DNA of 64,000 nucleotides, taken from Metamycoplasma subdolum. Lineage in GTDB: Bacteria > Bacillota_I > Bacilli_A > Mycoplasmatales > Metamycoplasmataceae. The position numbers and the translations under genes were made by a program. Under the pieces are notes generated by a model. The model did not search any database. It had not been told where the DNA came from and saw only the letters and a program-made list of their open reading frames with translations. Each line of letters starts with the position of its first letter. Within the stretch, counting starts at the first letter, position 1. Positions 34,903-45,022 of the stretch are shown one piece after another. The stretch is from the NCBI RefSeq assembly GCF_033546815.1, contig NZ_CP137846.1, positions 558,001 through 622,000 of the forward strand. Reading direction: 5' to 3'.

Positions 34903-35058
34903 TGATTTCCTTTCGTAAATATTATAAAGTTCATTTATTATAATAAATATTTAAGAAAATAAATCAATTGTGGGGCAAAAAATTACAATTTGTCAATTTT
35001 ATAAAACTGCTTTTAGGAAAGTATTTTTTAAAAATAAAAAGTTTTGGATTTTAATAAA

Positions 35059-35754
35059 TTACTTTATTTTGTATTTTGCATAGTGATTTTTTTGCATTTT
35101 TGAGTACTTTTTACTTTGGCTAATTTTTAAAATTATCATATTATGAACGGGTTTTTTGAAAAACTTATAAGGTAAAATAAAGGAAAATTCTGAAGGTAAT
35201 TTTATTAATCCTTCACAACAATATCAAGCAATTGCCATATTAATGTAATAGTTATCTTTTTCGATTTTCTTAATTCAAATTAAGTGTTCTAATCTAAAGG
35301 TATTTTCGTTTAAGAAAAAAGTCATCAACATAATAATTGCAAAGCGAACAACATAAGTGTTTTTACTTTGAATTCATGATTTGATTAACTTTAAAAAGCA
35401 AGGTTCATCTTGCATTAAAAGTTTAGGTTTGAACCCATCTGATACCATTCAATTTGAAAGAGTTTGAACATATTTTTTAACTCTTTCTTTAAGTAAATTT
35501 ATATCCTTTTCTTGTTCAAGTAAAAATCCATGAAGTAGATTTTCTTCTACAAAATAATGAGGCAATGAAGTAAGAAAATTATTAACTTCTTGCTTGTTTT
35601 CTTTTCATAATAACTTTGCCAAAGCTCTTAGTTTTGGAATAGGAACACCAAGAAAAAATTGGCTTTTTACTGTTGGACAAAGTGAAGATGAAAAAGCCTT
35701 ATTTTTATCATTTGCTAGATTTTTTAACTTGCTCAAGATAAAAGAATCAATCAT
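35059..35754 (-). CDS. AlkD-like DNA alkylation repair protein
   Basis: 231 residues, invisible in standard-code ORF calls because of in-frame TGA. The N-terminus SQFFLGVPIPKLRALAKLLWKENKQEVNNFLTSLPHYFVEENLLHGFLL resembles the HEAT-like repeat start of AlkD glycosylases (GVpxPxLRxLAK). YVVRFAIIMLMTFFL and YINMAIAWYCCEGLIKLP continue the pattern of paired helices including a Trp in place of the family's catalytic cleft aromatic. It may excise alkylated bases, but family members without activity are known. The ATG at 35754 has only weak ribosome-site similarity. Same strand as the EIIC/EIIA-like gene, 156 bases upstream of it. Confidence 0.65.
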
Positions 35755-35780
35755 ATATTTAATTATAAAATAGATTGAAT

Positions 35781-35786
35781 TATAAT
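35781..35786 (+). promoter_or_regulatory. -10 box of the tsaE-tsaB-tsaD unit
   Basis: TATAAT, 43 bases before the tsaE ATG. The short leader holds a small hairpin (AAGCC / GGCTT) with no T-run. Confidence 0.5.
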
Positions 35787-35828
35787 AATTTAATAAGCCT
35801 TTGTTGGCTTCAAAAGTAACAGAAAAAT

Positions 35829-36221
35829 ATGAAAAAATACGTGTTTAAAGAAAATGAAAAACTTGATTCATTAGTTGATTATTTACTTTCTAAACCTAAT
35901 TTAGAAGCCATTTTACTTAATGGTGAACTTGGTGCAGGCAAGACAGCTTTAACTAGTGAAATAGCAAAAAAACTTGGTGAAAAAAAGCAAGTCATTTCAC
36001 CTACTTTTAATACTATTTTAGTTTATGATAAATTAGTTCATATTGATGCTTATAAATTAAAAGGTGATCTTTTTGCTTTTGAAGATTATTTTGAAGACAA
36101 GCTTGTCGTTATCGAATGAGCAAAAAATATTAAACATAATTTCAAAAGATATATAGAAATTGAAGTTTATTTTGATAAACATCAAAATCATGTTTTTGAA
36201 ATTAAGAAAGAGGTTATGTAA
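35829..36221 (+). CDS. tsaE: tRNA threonylcarbamoyladenosine biosynthesis ATPase TsaE
   Basis: 130 residues, ATPase partner in t6A37 formation. Walker A is LLNGELGAGKTALTSEIAKKLG (residues about 29-50), then the family's SPTFNTILVYDKLVHIDAYKL and VVIEWAKNI, with the Trp encoded by TGA. TAA and the tsaB ATG overlap by one base, so all three t6A genes are co-translated. Confidence 0.94.
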
Positions 36222-36778
36222 TGAAAATGTTTTTAGAAACTAGTTTAGAAGACTTATACATTGCCTTAATTAGTGGTGATTTTAAATTAATTAAATCAAT
36301 CAGAAAAGAAAAACTTATTAAAAAAACAGATGCTCTTTTTGATGTTATTAATGCATTGTTTGAAAATTTAGAATACTCAATAAATGATGTAAAAGAATTT
36401 TATATAACAACTGGGCCTGGGTCTTTTACTGGAGCAAGAGTTGCCTTATTATTTGCAAGAACTATTGCTCAAGTTAAAAATGTTAAGTTATTTACTAACT
36501 CAACTTATGAGCTATTTAAAAAAGATCTTGAATTGCAAGATAGGTTTGATAATAAAGTTTTGATAAAAGCTAATAGTCATAATGTTTATTTAATCGAATG
36601 AAAGGGTGAGAAAATCACCTCAAAATTAATTGAAAATGAAGGTAATTATAATCAATTTGATTATAAAAATTTTGAGTTAAATCTTAAGGAATTTTTAACA
36701 ACCTTTAAAGAAGAAAAAGACCTTTTAAATATTGACCTTTTATATTTGCATGATACACAGATTGGAAAGGTAAAGTAA
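36221..36778 (+). CDS. tsaB: t6A biosynthesis protein TsaB
   Basis: 185 residues, ASKHA-fold partner of TsaD with no ATPase of its own. ITTGPGSFTGARVALLFARTIAQ is the family signature. The C-terminal half is divergent and shorter than in E. coli (231). Sits between tsaE and tsaD with 1-base overlaps on both sides. Confidence 0.92.
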
Positions 36779-37704
36779 TGTTAATTTTTGCTATAGAGTC
36801 TTCTCATGATGATACTTCATTTGCACTTTTAGAGAATAACAAGCCAATTTGAATGAAGACCATGAGTCAAATTGAGATACATAAAAAATATGGTGGAACA
36901 ATTCCTGAAATCGCTTCTCGTTATCATGTTAAAAATATTGGGATATTACTTGAAGAGTTAAAGAAACAAGTTGATCTTTCTAAAATAGATATTATTGCTT
37001 ATTCACAGTTTCCTGGCTTAATTGGTTCATTACAAGTTGGTTATATTGTTGCAAATACATTAGGGTTAATTTTAAATAAACCAGTTATGGGATTAAGTCA
37101 TCTTGAAGGTCATTTTTTCTCAGCTTTTATTGAAAAAGAGACAGTTTTCCCGACACTTGGACTTTTAGTTTCAGGTGGGCACAGCCAGTTAATGCTTTAT
37201 AAAAGCAAAGATGAAATTGAAATTTTAGGTGAAACACTTGATGATGCTGTCGGCGAAGTGTATGATAAAATCGCAAGAAAACTTGAACTTGGATTTCCTG
37301 GCGGGCCTATAATTGATGAACTTTGAAGCGAGAATAAAGATAAATATCAAGATCATTTAACAATACCCAAAACAAAAAATGAGTTTGATTTTTCTTTTAG
37401 TGGAATTAAAACTCAAATTATTAACTTGATTAATAATCAAGTGAATAGGAAAGAAAAGATTAATAAAATAAAGTATGCTTGTGAGCTTCAAAATACGATT
37501 GTGAAATATCTAGAAAAGCAAATGAAAGCCGCGATTTTGAAATACAAACCTAAAGCGATTTGTTTAGTCGGCGGGGTTAGTGCTAATAAAGCAATAAGAG
37601 AAATGTTTTTAGGATTGCATGAAAATGTTTATTTGCCTAAGTTAGAATATACAACTGATAATGCGATGATGATTGCAAGACTTGCGAGCGAAAAGAATAA
37701 ATAA
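36778..37704 (+). CDS. tsaD: tRNA N6-adenosine threonylcarbamoyltransferase TsaD
   Basis: Transfers threonylcarbamoyl to A37 of ANN-decoding tRNAs. 308 residues. IFAIESSHDDTSFAL opens the ASKHA fold, HLEGHFFSAF holds the metal-binding histidines, LLVSGGHSQLML and GEVYDKIARKLELGFPGGPIID follow, and LVGGVSANKAIRE closes the site. Ends at a strong terminator shared with the opposing ABC operon. Confidence 0.97.
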
Positions 37705-37729
37705 AAAGTGCCGTGGGGCACTTTTTTTT
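37703..37729. terminator. Bidirectional terminator between tsaD and the ABC operon
   Basis: AAAAGTGCC and GGCACTTTT form a 9-bp stem with a GTGG loop. T-runs lie on both sides, so it can serve both converging units. Confidence 0.9.
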
Positions 37730-37749
37730 GTTTTGTTTTGAGTGTAAAA

Positions 37750-38706
37750 CTAACGTTTGGATTTATCGTAGTTCACACCGGAAGCAGCAGGGCCGGGAGC
37801 CATTTTACTAAAGGCCATCAGTGAGACCAGTGTAATTAAGTAAGGGAAGGTTCTAATTAGTGTTCCGTAGTCACCTAAATCTTTCTTAAATCATTTTTGA
37901 GTTAATTCTGAGAATCCAACTCCATCAGCAAGAACTCCAAGATAGAAGAAGATTGAGAAGAAGATTGAACAAATAAAGATAATTTCAACTCTTCAGTGAC
38001 CCATAATCATAACAGCAAGTGCTAGGAAACCTAGACCTTGAATAGAACCTTTAAATGAGTTTCTGAATTCTTGAGAATAAATTGATCCAGCAACTCCGGC
38101 TATAAGTCCAGCAATGATAATTCCTTGTCATTTATATGAATTAACATTAATACCTGCAACGTCAGCAGCTTGTGGGTTTTCACCAATAGATCTGAAACGT
38201 AGACCTCATTTGGTTTTATTTAAAGCAATTCATGCTGCGATTATGATTGCGATAAATAAGAAGAATTTGAGACTAATAAATTCTTGTCATCATTTAGAAC
38301 CAAGAACCATTTCGTTGACGTTAAATCTTAGAAATCCTTGAGGTTCAGCGATGCTTTTATTTTTAAGAATTAAAGTACAGATTCCGACTGCAAGAAGGTT
38401 AAGGGCAACACCTGATATAGTGTGGTCTGATTTAAGTTTGATAGTTGCCATGCCGTGAAGACATGAGAAACCAAGGGCAAAAATCATACCAAATAATAAA
38501 AGGATTAATTGGAAGCCAGAACCTGAAAGTGTTTTATCAATTTTGTAAATTAATGCACCACCAAGTGCATATCCTAGAGAACCCATTGAGATCATACCTT
38601 CAATACCAATGTTGATGATTCCGACACGTTCACAGAATACACCACAAAGGGCACCTAAACATAAGATGATAGCATAGAATTGAATTTGTCCTATCGCAAA
38701 ATCCAT
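37750..38706 (-). CDS. BMP-family ABC transporter permease 2
   Basis: 318 residues, about eight or nine transmembrane helices. ERVGIINIGIEGMISMGSLGYALGGALI and IKLKSDHTISGVALNLLAVGI are the hallmarks of the second permease of nucleoside (NupQ-type) or branched-type BPD_transp_2 systems; WGLRFRSIGENPQAADVAGINV is the cytoplasmic coupling loop. Last gene of the operon, it starts 1 base after the stop of permease 1. With the lipoprotein and double ATPase it likely imports nucleosides, which mycoplasmas cannot make. Confidence 0.92.
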
Positions 38707-38707
38707 A

Positions 38708-40696
38708 TTATAGTTCCTCCTTTTTTGGCATTAAGGCTATTTTAGCATTCATATATTCCAAGAAAGCGGTTTGATTTTCATCTTTCATTAAACTTTCTTT
38801 TAAAGCTTTTCTTTTTTCTTTTCAAGTTGATTTAATTTTTTCAATTTCATCATTTGCTTGATTTATTAATTTAGATTTTTCTTCTTTGAAAACATTTCTT
38901 TGAGATTCTTTCAATGCTTTAATTTCAAGGTTACGTTGCTTGATAATTTCTGATCTTTGTTTTCTGAATTTCTTTCAATTTTCATCATTTGCTTGATTTA
39001 TTAATTTAGATTTTTCTTCTTTGAAAACATTTCTTTGAGATTCTTTCAATGCTTTAATTTCAAGGTTACGTTGCTTGATAATTTCTGATCTTTGTTTTCT
39101 GAATTTCTTTCAATTTTCATAAGAATCTTTTAATCAGAAGTTAAAGTATTCAATGTGTTGTTTTTCAAGTTCTTTAACTTTGTTTTTGTATTGGAATTTT
39201 TCAGCTAAATACCAGTTTTTAAGATCCTTAATTGCAAAGTAACCTAATTCATTAAGTTTATTTTCAAGAGCATATTTTTCATTAGCAAGATTGATGAAAA
39301 TATCTTCAACTTCTTTTGATGATAATGCATTATCTCCTTTTGCTCGAACTTTCAATAGAACTTCATCTTGAAGATCACGAATTTGTTTTTTAATTAGTTT
39401 GAATTCAGGAGCGTTCTTTTTGTATTCTTCCTTTAATAAAGCCATTTTTTCAAGATAAATTTTTCTCTTTTCAGGTAGATCGTTGAGTTCTTTCCTCTTG
39501 AGTTTAAAGGCTTTTTGCGTGTAGAGTTTAATAATTTTCCAGAAGAATCCAGCGGGCTGAAAGACTGATAAGGCATTTGAAAGTGCTGCGACATAAATTA
39601 TGATTCCGATAATAACGTCGATTCCACCATCTTTAATTAAATCGTTTGAGAAGTAAAGGAGTTTTAGTCCAGCTTTTGAGTTATCTAAGATTGAATAGAA
39701 GGTTGATGAGAAGATTATTCCGATAGGCGAGTTTACACCGAGCAGGGCAATTGCAACGGTGTCGAAGCCCTTTGTGAGTGGTGCCTCTTGGACCTCGTAC
39801 CTACCTTCAAAAATAACAAAGTAAATAAATCCAGCCAAACCTGCAAGAGCACCTGAAAATCCTAATGAAAGAATAGTGGTTGCATGTTTGTTAACACCGG
39901 CGTAGTTACTTGAATCTGGGTTAAGTCCGTTTACTTTTATTTTGTATCCTAAGGTTGTGAATTTTAAAACTAAGAATAAGGCTAGAGAGATAAAAATTAG
40001 ACATGCAAGCCCCATTCAAATAAATGTAGTTCTATTTCAGAACCCATCAATTACAAGGTGAGCTGAACCATCGTAAATGTTGGGAGTTGGCAATTCTTTA
40101 TATTTTTTAAAGAAGAATTTACCAATATAAACAACGATTCAGTTTAGTAAAATAGTTGAAACAACTTCATGAATTTTTAAATATGTTTTTAAAATTCCGG
40201 CAATAGATGCTAAACAAAATCCTGTTAAGATTCCGACAATCATTGCAACGAAAACTAGTCCAGAGTTTGTTACGTCTACTATAGAAGGGTCATGTGGTGA
40301 TGTTTTATGAGTAAAGTTTAGAATTAATATTCCAAAGATACCACTAAGCATCATCTGACCGGCGACACCCATGTTGAAGAGTCCAGTTTTGAAACCAAAG
40401 CCGACACCGATTGAAGCAATTCCGTAAATTACTATTAAGTATAGAAGTCTTTGTCTATCTCCAGTGATCCCTTTTTTGAAAATATTAACAATAATTCCAA
40501 AAGGATTTTCTCCTGAGAATGAAAGGAAGAGAGCACCGATTAGTAAACTAAATACGATTGCTCAAAGTGAGTTGTAAACTTTTCTTCTTGAAGAGACGTT
40601 TGCATCAAGGAAAAACATTCTCTTAATTTTGCCAATAAAATTAAGTTTTTCTGGTTTGTTTTCTTCTTGATTATTTTTAGTTACTGTCTGAGACAT
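38708..40696 (-). CDS. BMP-family ABC transporter permease 1 with a long coiled-coil tail
   Basis: 662 residues. Residues about 40-400 are the NupP-type permease: GIASIGVGFGFKTGLFNMGVAGQMMLSGIFGI, LKTYLKIHEVVSTILLNWIV, YKIKVNGLNPDSSNYAGVN (coupling loop), GFDTVAIALLGVNSPIGIIFSS. Normal homologues end there. Here about 260 more residues follow, almost all Lys, Glu, Arg, Leu and Gln in long helices (KLKRKELNDLPEKRKIYLEKMALLKEEYKK...), a predicted cytoplasmic coiled coil. Inside it a 45-residue unit beginning ENWKKFRKQRSEIIKQ is present twice, identically in DNA. The ATG at 40696 has AAAGGAGGAAA upstream and overlaps the ATPase gene by 20 bases. Confidence 0.93.
38845..39120. repeat. Exact 135-bp tandem duplication inside the permease 1 gene
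   Basis: Bases 38845-38979 and 38980-39114 read identically, and the first 6 bases of a third copy follow. 135 bp is 45 codons, so the frame is kept. Identity at every base, including third codon positions, points to a recent duplication or active homogenisation. Confidence 0.95.
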
Positions 40697-42326
40697 CTGA
40701 TGTTTCCTCCTTTCTTCTTTTCTTTCTGTTTGCGAATCATTCTTTTATTCTTACTAAAAGTTTTTTCTTTTTATGGCTTTCTTCTGATTGCTTATCAACA
40801 GAAGCAGCCATTAGAAGTCCAATTTCAGGTCTATTGTAGTTGCTTGCTTGTTTAATGCTTAATACTTTACCACCATTTAGAACGGCAATAGTATCTGCTA
40901 AAGCAAGAACTTCATCAAGTTCGTATGAAATTAGAATGATTGCTTTTCCTGCTTTCTTTTCCTCAATAATTTTTGAGTGGATTAATTGAATAGCACCAAC
41001 ATCAAGTCCCCGTGTAGGTTGAACTATGACTAGAATGTCATGTTCAGTACTCATTTCACGACCAACGATGGCTTTTTGTTGATTACCACCTGATAGTGAG
41101 CGGGCAAATGATGATCCATCTTTTGTTCCACGAACATCAAAATTATTTTTAATATCAAGGAAAAGTCTACGTTTTTCTTTATTATTTATGATCCCAAAAG
41201 GAGCATATTGTTTGTAATTTAAAAGTCTTATTATTGAGTTATCTTGAATATTGAAGTCAAGAATTAATCCATGTTTGTGACGGTCTCCTGGAACGACATT
41301 GATTTTTGCCTTTTTGTTTTTATCAGCAACACTTCAACCTGTAATATCAGTTTTACTTCCGTCTTCATTATTATGAAGTCAGATATGACCTTTAACAGGT
41401 TTAAGAAGCCCTCAAAGTACATATTCAAGTGTTTCTTGACCGTTACCTTCAACACCAGCAAAAGCTAGAACTTCGCCTTTGTGCAAATTAAAGCTTACAT
41501 CGTGTAAAGGTTTTGCTAGTTTTGTGCTTGTTGAAACATTTTCAAATGATAAAACAACATCATTTTTAGAAACATCACTTACTAAGTTAGTAGGCAAAAC
41601 AACTTTTTGTCCAACCATTGCTTCGGCAAGAAATTCAATGCTTGTGTTGGCAACATCGTAGGTTCCAATTACTTTACCTTTTCTAAGAACAGTTGCCTCA
41701 TCAGCAACATCTTTAACTTCGTGTAGTTTGTGAGAAATAAAAATAATAGTTTTACCATTTTCTTTAAAGATTTTCATAGTTTTTAAAAGACCTTGAATTT
41801 CTTGGTCAGTTAAAACTGCAGTAGGTTCATCGAAAATTAGAATCTGTGCATCACGATATAACATTTTCATGATCTCAACTTTTTGTTGAGTAGCAACAGA
41901 AGCTTTTCCAGAAAGTTCATTTAAATCAAAGTGCAAATTGTATAGATCTTGGATAGCTTTAACTTTTAATCTAGCAGTTTTTAAGTCAATCATCATGTTT
42001 TTTTCAAATTCAGCGCCAAGAACAATATTTTCTAAGTTAGTATAAACATTAACTAATTTAAAGTGTTGGTGGACCATACCAATACCTAACGTATTGGCTT
42101 GATTTGGATCTTTAACAATGATTTCTTGTTCATTAATCTTAATTGTTCCTTTTGTTGGTTGATATAAACCGAACAAAATAGATGTCAAGGTAGATTTACC
42201 GGCACCATTTTCTCCAATTAAGGCATGAATAGAACCTTTTTTGACAGCAAAACTAATATCATCATTAGCTCTAAGCGTTCCAAAATCCTTTGTTACATTT
42301 AAAAATTCAACTGCGTTTTTATCCAT
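40677..42326 (-). CDS. BMP-family ABC transporter double ATPase
   Basis: 549 residues with two ABC domains in one chain, the NupO/RbsA arrangement. First half: Walker A LIGENGAGKSTL (about 37-48), signature LSGKASVATQQKVEIMKMLYRDAQILIFDEPTAVLT (Walker B). Second half: GVEGNGQE in the Walker A position (degenerate, usual for this class), LSGGNQQKAIVGRE, then IVQPTRGLD, where the usual catalytic Glu after Walker B is replaced. Drives the two permeases. It starts 118 bases after the lipoprotein gene, beyond a terminator, with an AGGAAG site. Confidence 0.94.
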
Positions 42327-42355
42327 ATTTTTTGTCTTTCTTCCTGGTTAAATGT

Positions 42356-42383
42356 AAAAACGCAAAAGTTTGTTTTTGCGTTA
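42356..42383 (-). terminator. Internal terminator between lipoprotein and ATPase genes
   Basis: On the minus strand AACGCAAAA and TTTTGCGTT form a perfect 9-bp stem with a 6-base loop, followed by TTT-A. It lies inside the operon, so it probably sets lipoprotein mRNA above transporter mRNA. Confidence 0.8.
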
Positions 42384-42443
42384 TTAATTATTTAATGATA
42401 GGTGATAAAAATTCTTAATTTATTTAATATTTTTAGACTAATA

Positions 42444-43826
42444 CTATAAACCAGTGTTTAGTAGTTTTGATAGTTCGTTGACTAAAGTTTTGTAGAAGTC
42501 AGGACCAGCTGCGGCACCAGTAAGTTTTTTGTCTTCTTCATTACTTAAGATTTTGTCAACTGCTGATGAATTTTCTTTGTAGTATTTAACTGCAGCGTCA
42601 ATGTGTTTTTGTGCAATTGTATTATCTGCTTCATTTGCAAGAGCAGCATTTGCGATTCCAACGAAAGCTTTGGTACTATCATTTGGGTCGTAACCAAATG
42701 ATAATGCAGTAGCATTGGTTTTACCTGCTTCAAAGCCTGGGTAGAATGTTAAGTTCTTTTCTTGTTTGGTGTATAGTTCTGCTATTGTTGTATAAATAGC
42801 TTGTCCAACTTTTTTAAGAACTGATGAGAAGAATACTTTGTCTTCGAAAGCTTTAGATTGGTCAGCATCAACACCAATAACTACTTGTCCTTCTCTTCCA
42901 TCTTTTCTTAATCTTTCAACAGCATCAATTGTGATTGATCCAGCAACTGGGAATAGAACTTGTGCTTTTGCAATACCGTTAACTGCAGCAGTTGCTTCAG
43001 CTGAACCTTGAACGAATCCTGTTTCAAGTTCTGTTTTTGCTGAAATAGAATAAACTTTGTCATCTGTACCTAAAGATTTATTTGCTTCAATAATCCCTCT
43101 ATAAAAACCAACGATAAAGTCAGAAACAGCAGGTCAAACGATACCACCGAATGCACCAACAGTTCTTTTGTTTTTGTTGTCTTTGCCAGGGTATTTTTCA
43201 GCTAGATAGTTAGCTGTTGCTTGCCCAGCCATAAATTCAGCAGTTCTTGTGTTGAAAATAACTGGTAGAATTTGCCCAGGGATTGCTTTTTGAAGATCTG
43301 TCCCAGGAAAGTAAACACAAATGAAAATAATTTTATTATCAACAATTTTCTTTTTGTAAACTGCGTCTGTTAGTAATTTAGTTAAACTTGCTTCGTGTGT
43401 AAATCCACAAAGAACGATGTATCTAAATCCTTCATCTATAGCTTGTTTGTATGAAGTTTCAAGTTTTCCTTTTTCAACTTCAATGTATTTGTTAATTAAT
43501 TCATCTTTTTTAGCTGTGTTAATTCCTAATTCAAAAGAAACTTTGTTTACAGCTTCTCAACCTGATTGGTTGAATGATTTGTCATTAATTGTTCCTTCAT
43601 CAGTAATGAAGATTGCTCTTGGAGCGTTTTCTTTTGTCATTCCTTCAGGTAATTTCAATCCTTTGATTGAGTGAATTTCTGCTAATGTTTCTAGTGTTTT
43701 AACTCCATCAACTTCAATAACTTTGTAGTCATTTTTGTCTTTGCCACAGCTCATAGCAACTAAAGGTGTTGCCACAGCAAGAGGAGCACTAACGGCTAGA
43801 AGAATTTTAAAAAATTTGCTTTTCAT
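42444..43826 (-). CDS. BMP-family substrate-binding lipoprotein
   Basis: 460 residues. A lipoprotein signal peptide MKSKFFKILLAVSAPLAVATPLVAMSCGKDK ends in the lipobox AMSC, so Cys 26 is lipid-anchored. The mature protein is a Bmp (basic membrane protein) binding protein: FITDEGTINDKSFNQSGWEAV, IVLCGFTHEASLTKLL, GAFGGIVWPAVSDFIVGFYRGI, VLFPVAGSITIDAVERLR and VIGVDADQSK are family segments. It captures nucleosides (inferred from family) for the ABC transporter encoded next. A TATAAT at 43953-43958 leaves a leader of about 120 bases. Confidence 0.94.
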
Positions 43827-44131
43827 ATTAAACCTTTCATTTTGTAATTTCTTTATTTCACCATCGCATAAGAAATAAATAAATTTATGTAGTATTTTCA
43901 ACCACAATGGGAGTTGTCTATTTGCCCAAAACTGATAAAATAAAGTAATTTTATTATAAGTTAAAAAAACTAGCAATTTCTTAAATTAATAAAAATATAC
44001 TAATTAGTAAAACAATAAATCCTATATTTTTATCTTAATTCCTATATTTTTAAATCTAATTTTGATATTTTTATAAATTAAAAATAAGTAAAAAAATCAG
44101 GCATTTTAATGCCTAATTTTTCATCTATCTA
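43827..44131 (-). promoter_or_regulatory. 305-base gap with the lipoprotein promoter and long leader
   Basis: Reading on the minus strand from the LRR gene side: the LRR-gene terminator, AT-rich sequence with repeated CCTATATTTTT words, a TATAAT at 43953-43958 (minus), then a leader of about 120 bases down to the ATG at 43826. The leader includes a short GC-richer hairpin (CAAC...GTTG around 43890-43910) and an AAAGG ribosome site. I see no coding sequence and no match to a known riboswitch consensus. Confidence 0.5.
44093..44122 (-). terminator. Terminator after the LRR lipoprotein gene
   Basis: On the minus strand AGGCAT and ATGCCT form a stem with a 4-base loop, followed by GATTTTTTT. Confidence 0.8.
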
Positions 44132-44791
44132 TTATTTAATAGTAATAAATTTCTTTTCTTCTGGAAGTTTTGAAAGTTCTTCAATAAGTTTCTTTTTTAA
44201 ATCTGCATTTTTAACAGTAACTTCAACTTTTTTGCTTCTATCAAGATTACTTATAAAAAATATTGAACAATCAAAAACTGATTGAGGTAAAGTAATAGCT
44301 AAGATTTTTGTTGAATCAAATGCGTTAGGTTTAATAACCAAAAGGCCTTCGGGTAAAGTTACATTTTCAAGTTCAGTTTCTAAAAATGCACCTTCATCAA
44401 TTTGTTTTAAATTCTTTAAAGTTTCCAAATTTATAGATTTTAATGGAAGTTTTTGAAATGCACCTTTTCCGATATATTCGATTGTGTCAGGAAGTTTGAT
44501 GTGTTCAATTTTTGAGCGAGCAACATCTCATTTTGATTCAGCAACAATTTTGCTTAAAGTTTGAAATGAAAATGATGCATTTGGGATATGAGTCATTGTA
44601 GTTTGACCAATTAAATTTAATGTTTTTGTGTTTACATCAAAAGCATGTGGATTAGAAGGATTAATAAAATTGTAAGCTGTTGAGTTAGCTTTTTCCTTTT
44701 TGCATCCACATGAAATTGTTAGCCCAGTTATGGCAGCAGGTATACCTAATCCAATGGCTAAAAGTAAAAATTTATTCTTCTTAATTTTCAT
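44132..44791 (-). CDS. BspA-like leucine-rich-repeat lipoprotein
   Basis: 219 residues. Signal peptide with lipobox GLTISCGCKK (lipid-anchored Cys). The body is made of LRR_5/BspA-type repeats: IEHIKLPDTIEYIGKGAFQ, LKSINLETLKNLKQIDEGAFLETELENVTLPEGLLVIKPNAFDSTKILAITLPQSVF. Surface-exposed; BspA repeats in other bacteria bind host matrix proteins, but no ligand can be told here. The same repeat family forms the C-terminal domains of the two large proteins at 48.6 and 51.6 kb. No ribosome site: a TAAAAT box lies 7 bases before the ATG. Confidence 0.85.
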
Positions 44792-44798
44792 AAGTTTA

Positions 44799-44804
44799 AT
44801 TTTA
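44799..44804 (-). promoter_or_regulatory. -10 box of the LRR lipoprotein gene (leaderless)
   Basis: TAAAAT, 7 bases before the ATG at 44791, with a TTGAAA-like -35 about 17 bases further upstream. No Shine-Dalgarno sequence. Confidence 0.5.
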
Positions 44805-44872
44805 ACACAATAGTAAGATTTGCTTTTTCAATTAGTCTAGTAGTTATTAAATTATTAGGTTAGATTTTGAAT

Positions 44873-44923
44873 AAAAAAAGGTGCAAGCCCAAGATCATTA
44901 AAAATTTTACCTTGGTTTTGCAC
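44873..44923 (-). ncRNA. Candidate ~51-nt hairpin RNA
   Basis: On the minus strand GTGCAA-CCAAG pairs with CTTGG-TTGCAC (11 bp, with a 2-base mismatch bulge), and seven T follow at 44879-44873. A promoter fits exactly: TATAAT at 44930-44935 and TTGAAT at 44952-44957 (16-base spacer) put the start at about 44923, the first base of the stem. No coding sequence fits, and the LRR gene downstream seems to have its own promoter. It could instead be an attenuated leader of that gene. Confidence 0.45.
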
Positions 44924-44929
44924 AAATTT

Positions 44930-44957
44930 ATTATAACGTTAATTAATTCAAATTCAA
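44930..44957 (-). promoter_or_regulatory. Promoter of the candidate hairpin RNA
   Basis: TTGAAT (44952-44957) and TATAAT (44930-44935) with a 16-base spacer on the minus strand. One of the best -35/-10 pairs in the window. Confidence 0.5.
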
Positions 44958-45010
44958 AATTCACATCTTAAAACAAAATGATAACATAAGAAAAAAATAG
45001 TATTTTTAAC

Positions 45011-45016
45011 TAAAAT
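45011..45016 (+). promoter_or_regulatory. -10 box of uvrB (leaderless)
   Basis: TAAAAT, 6 bases before the ATG at 45023, and no ribosome site. Confidence 0.5.
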
Positions 45017-45022
45017 TTAGAT

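Noticed and set aside
38845-39120. CRISPR-like direct repeats
   Set aside because: The copies are directly adjacent with no spacers, are in frame and encode coiled coil.
43830-43950. Purine riboswitch before the nucleoside-binding lipoprotein
   Set aside because: The three-helix consensus with its conserved loop and junction bases is not present; only a small hairpin is visible.
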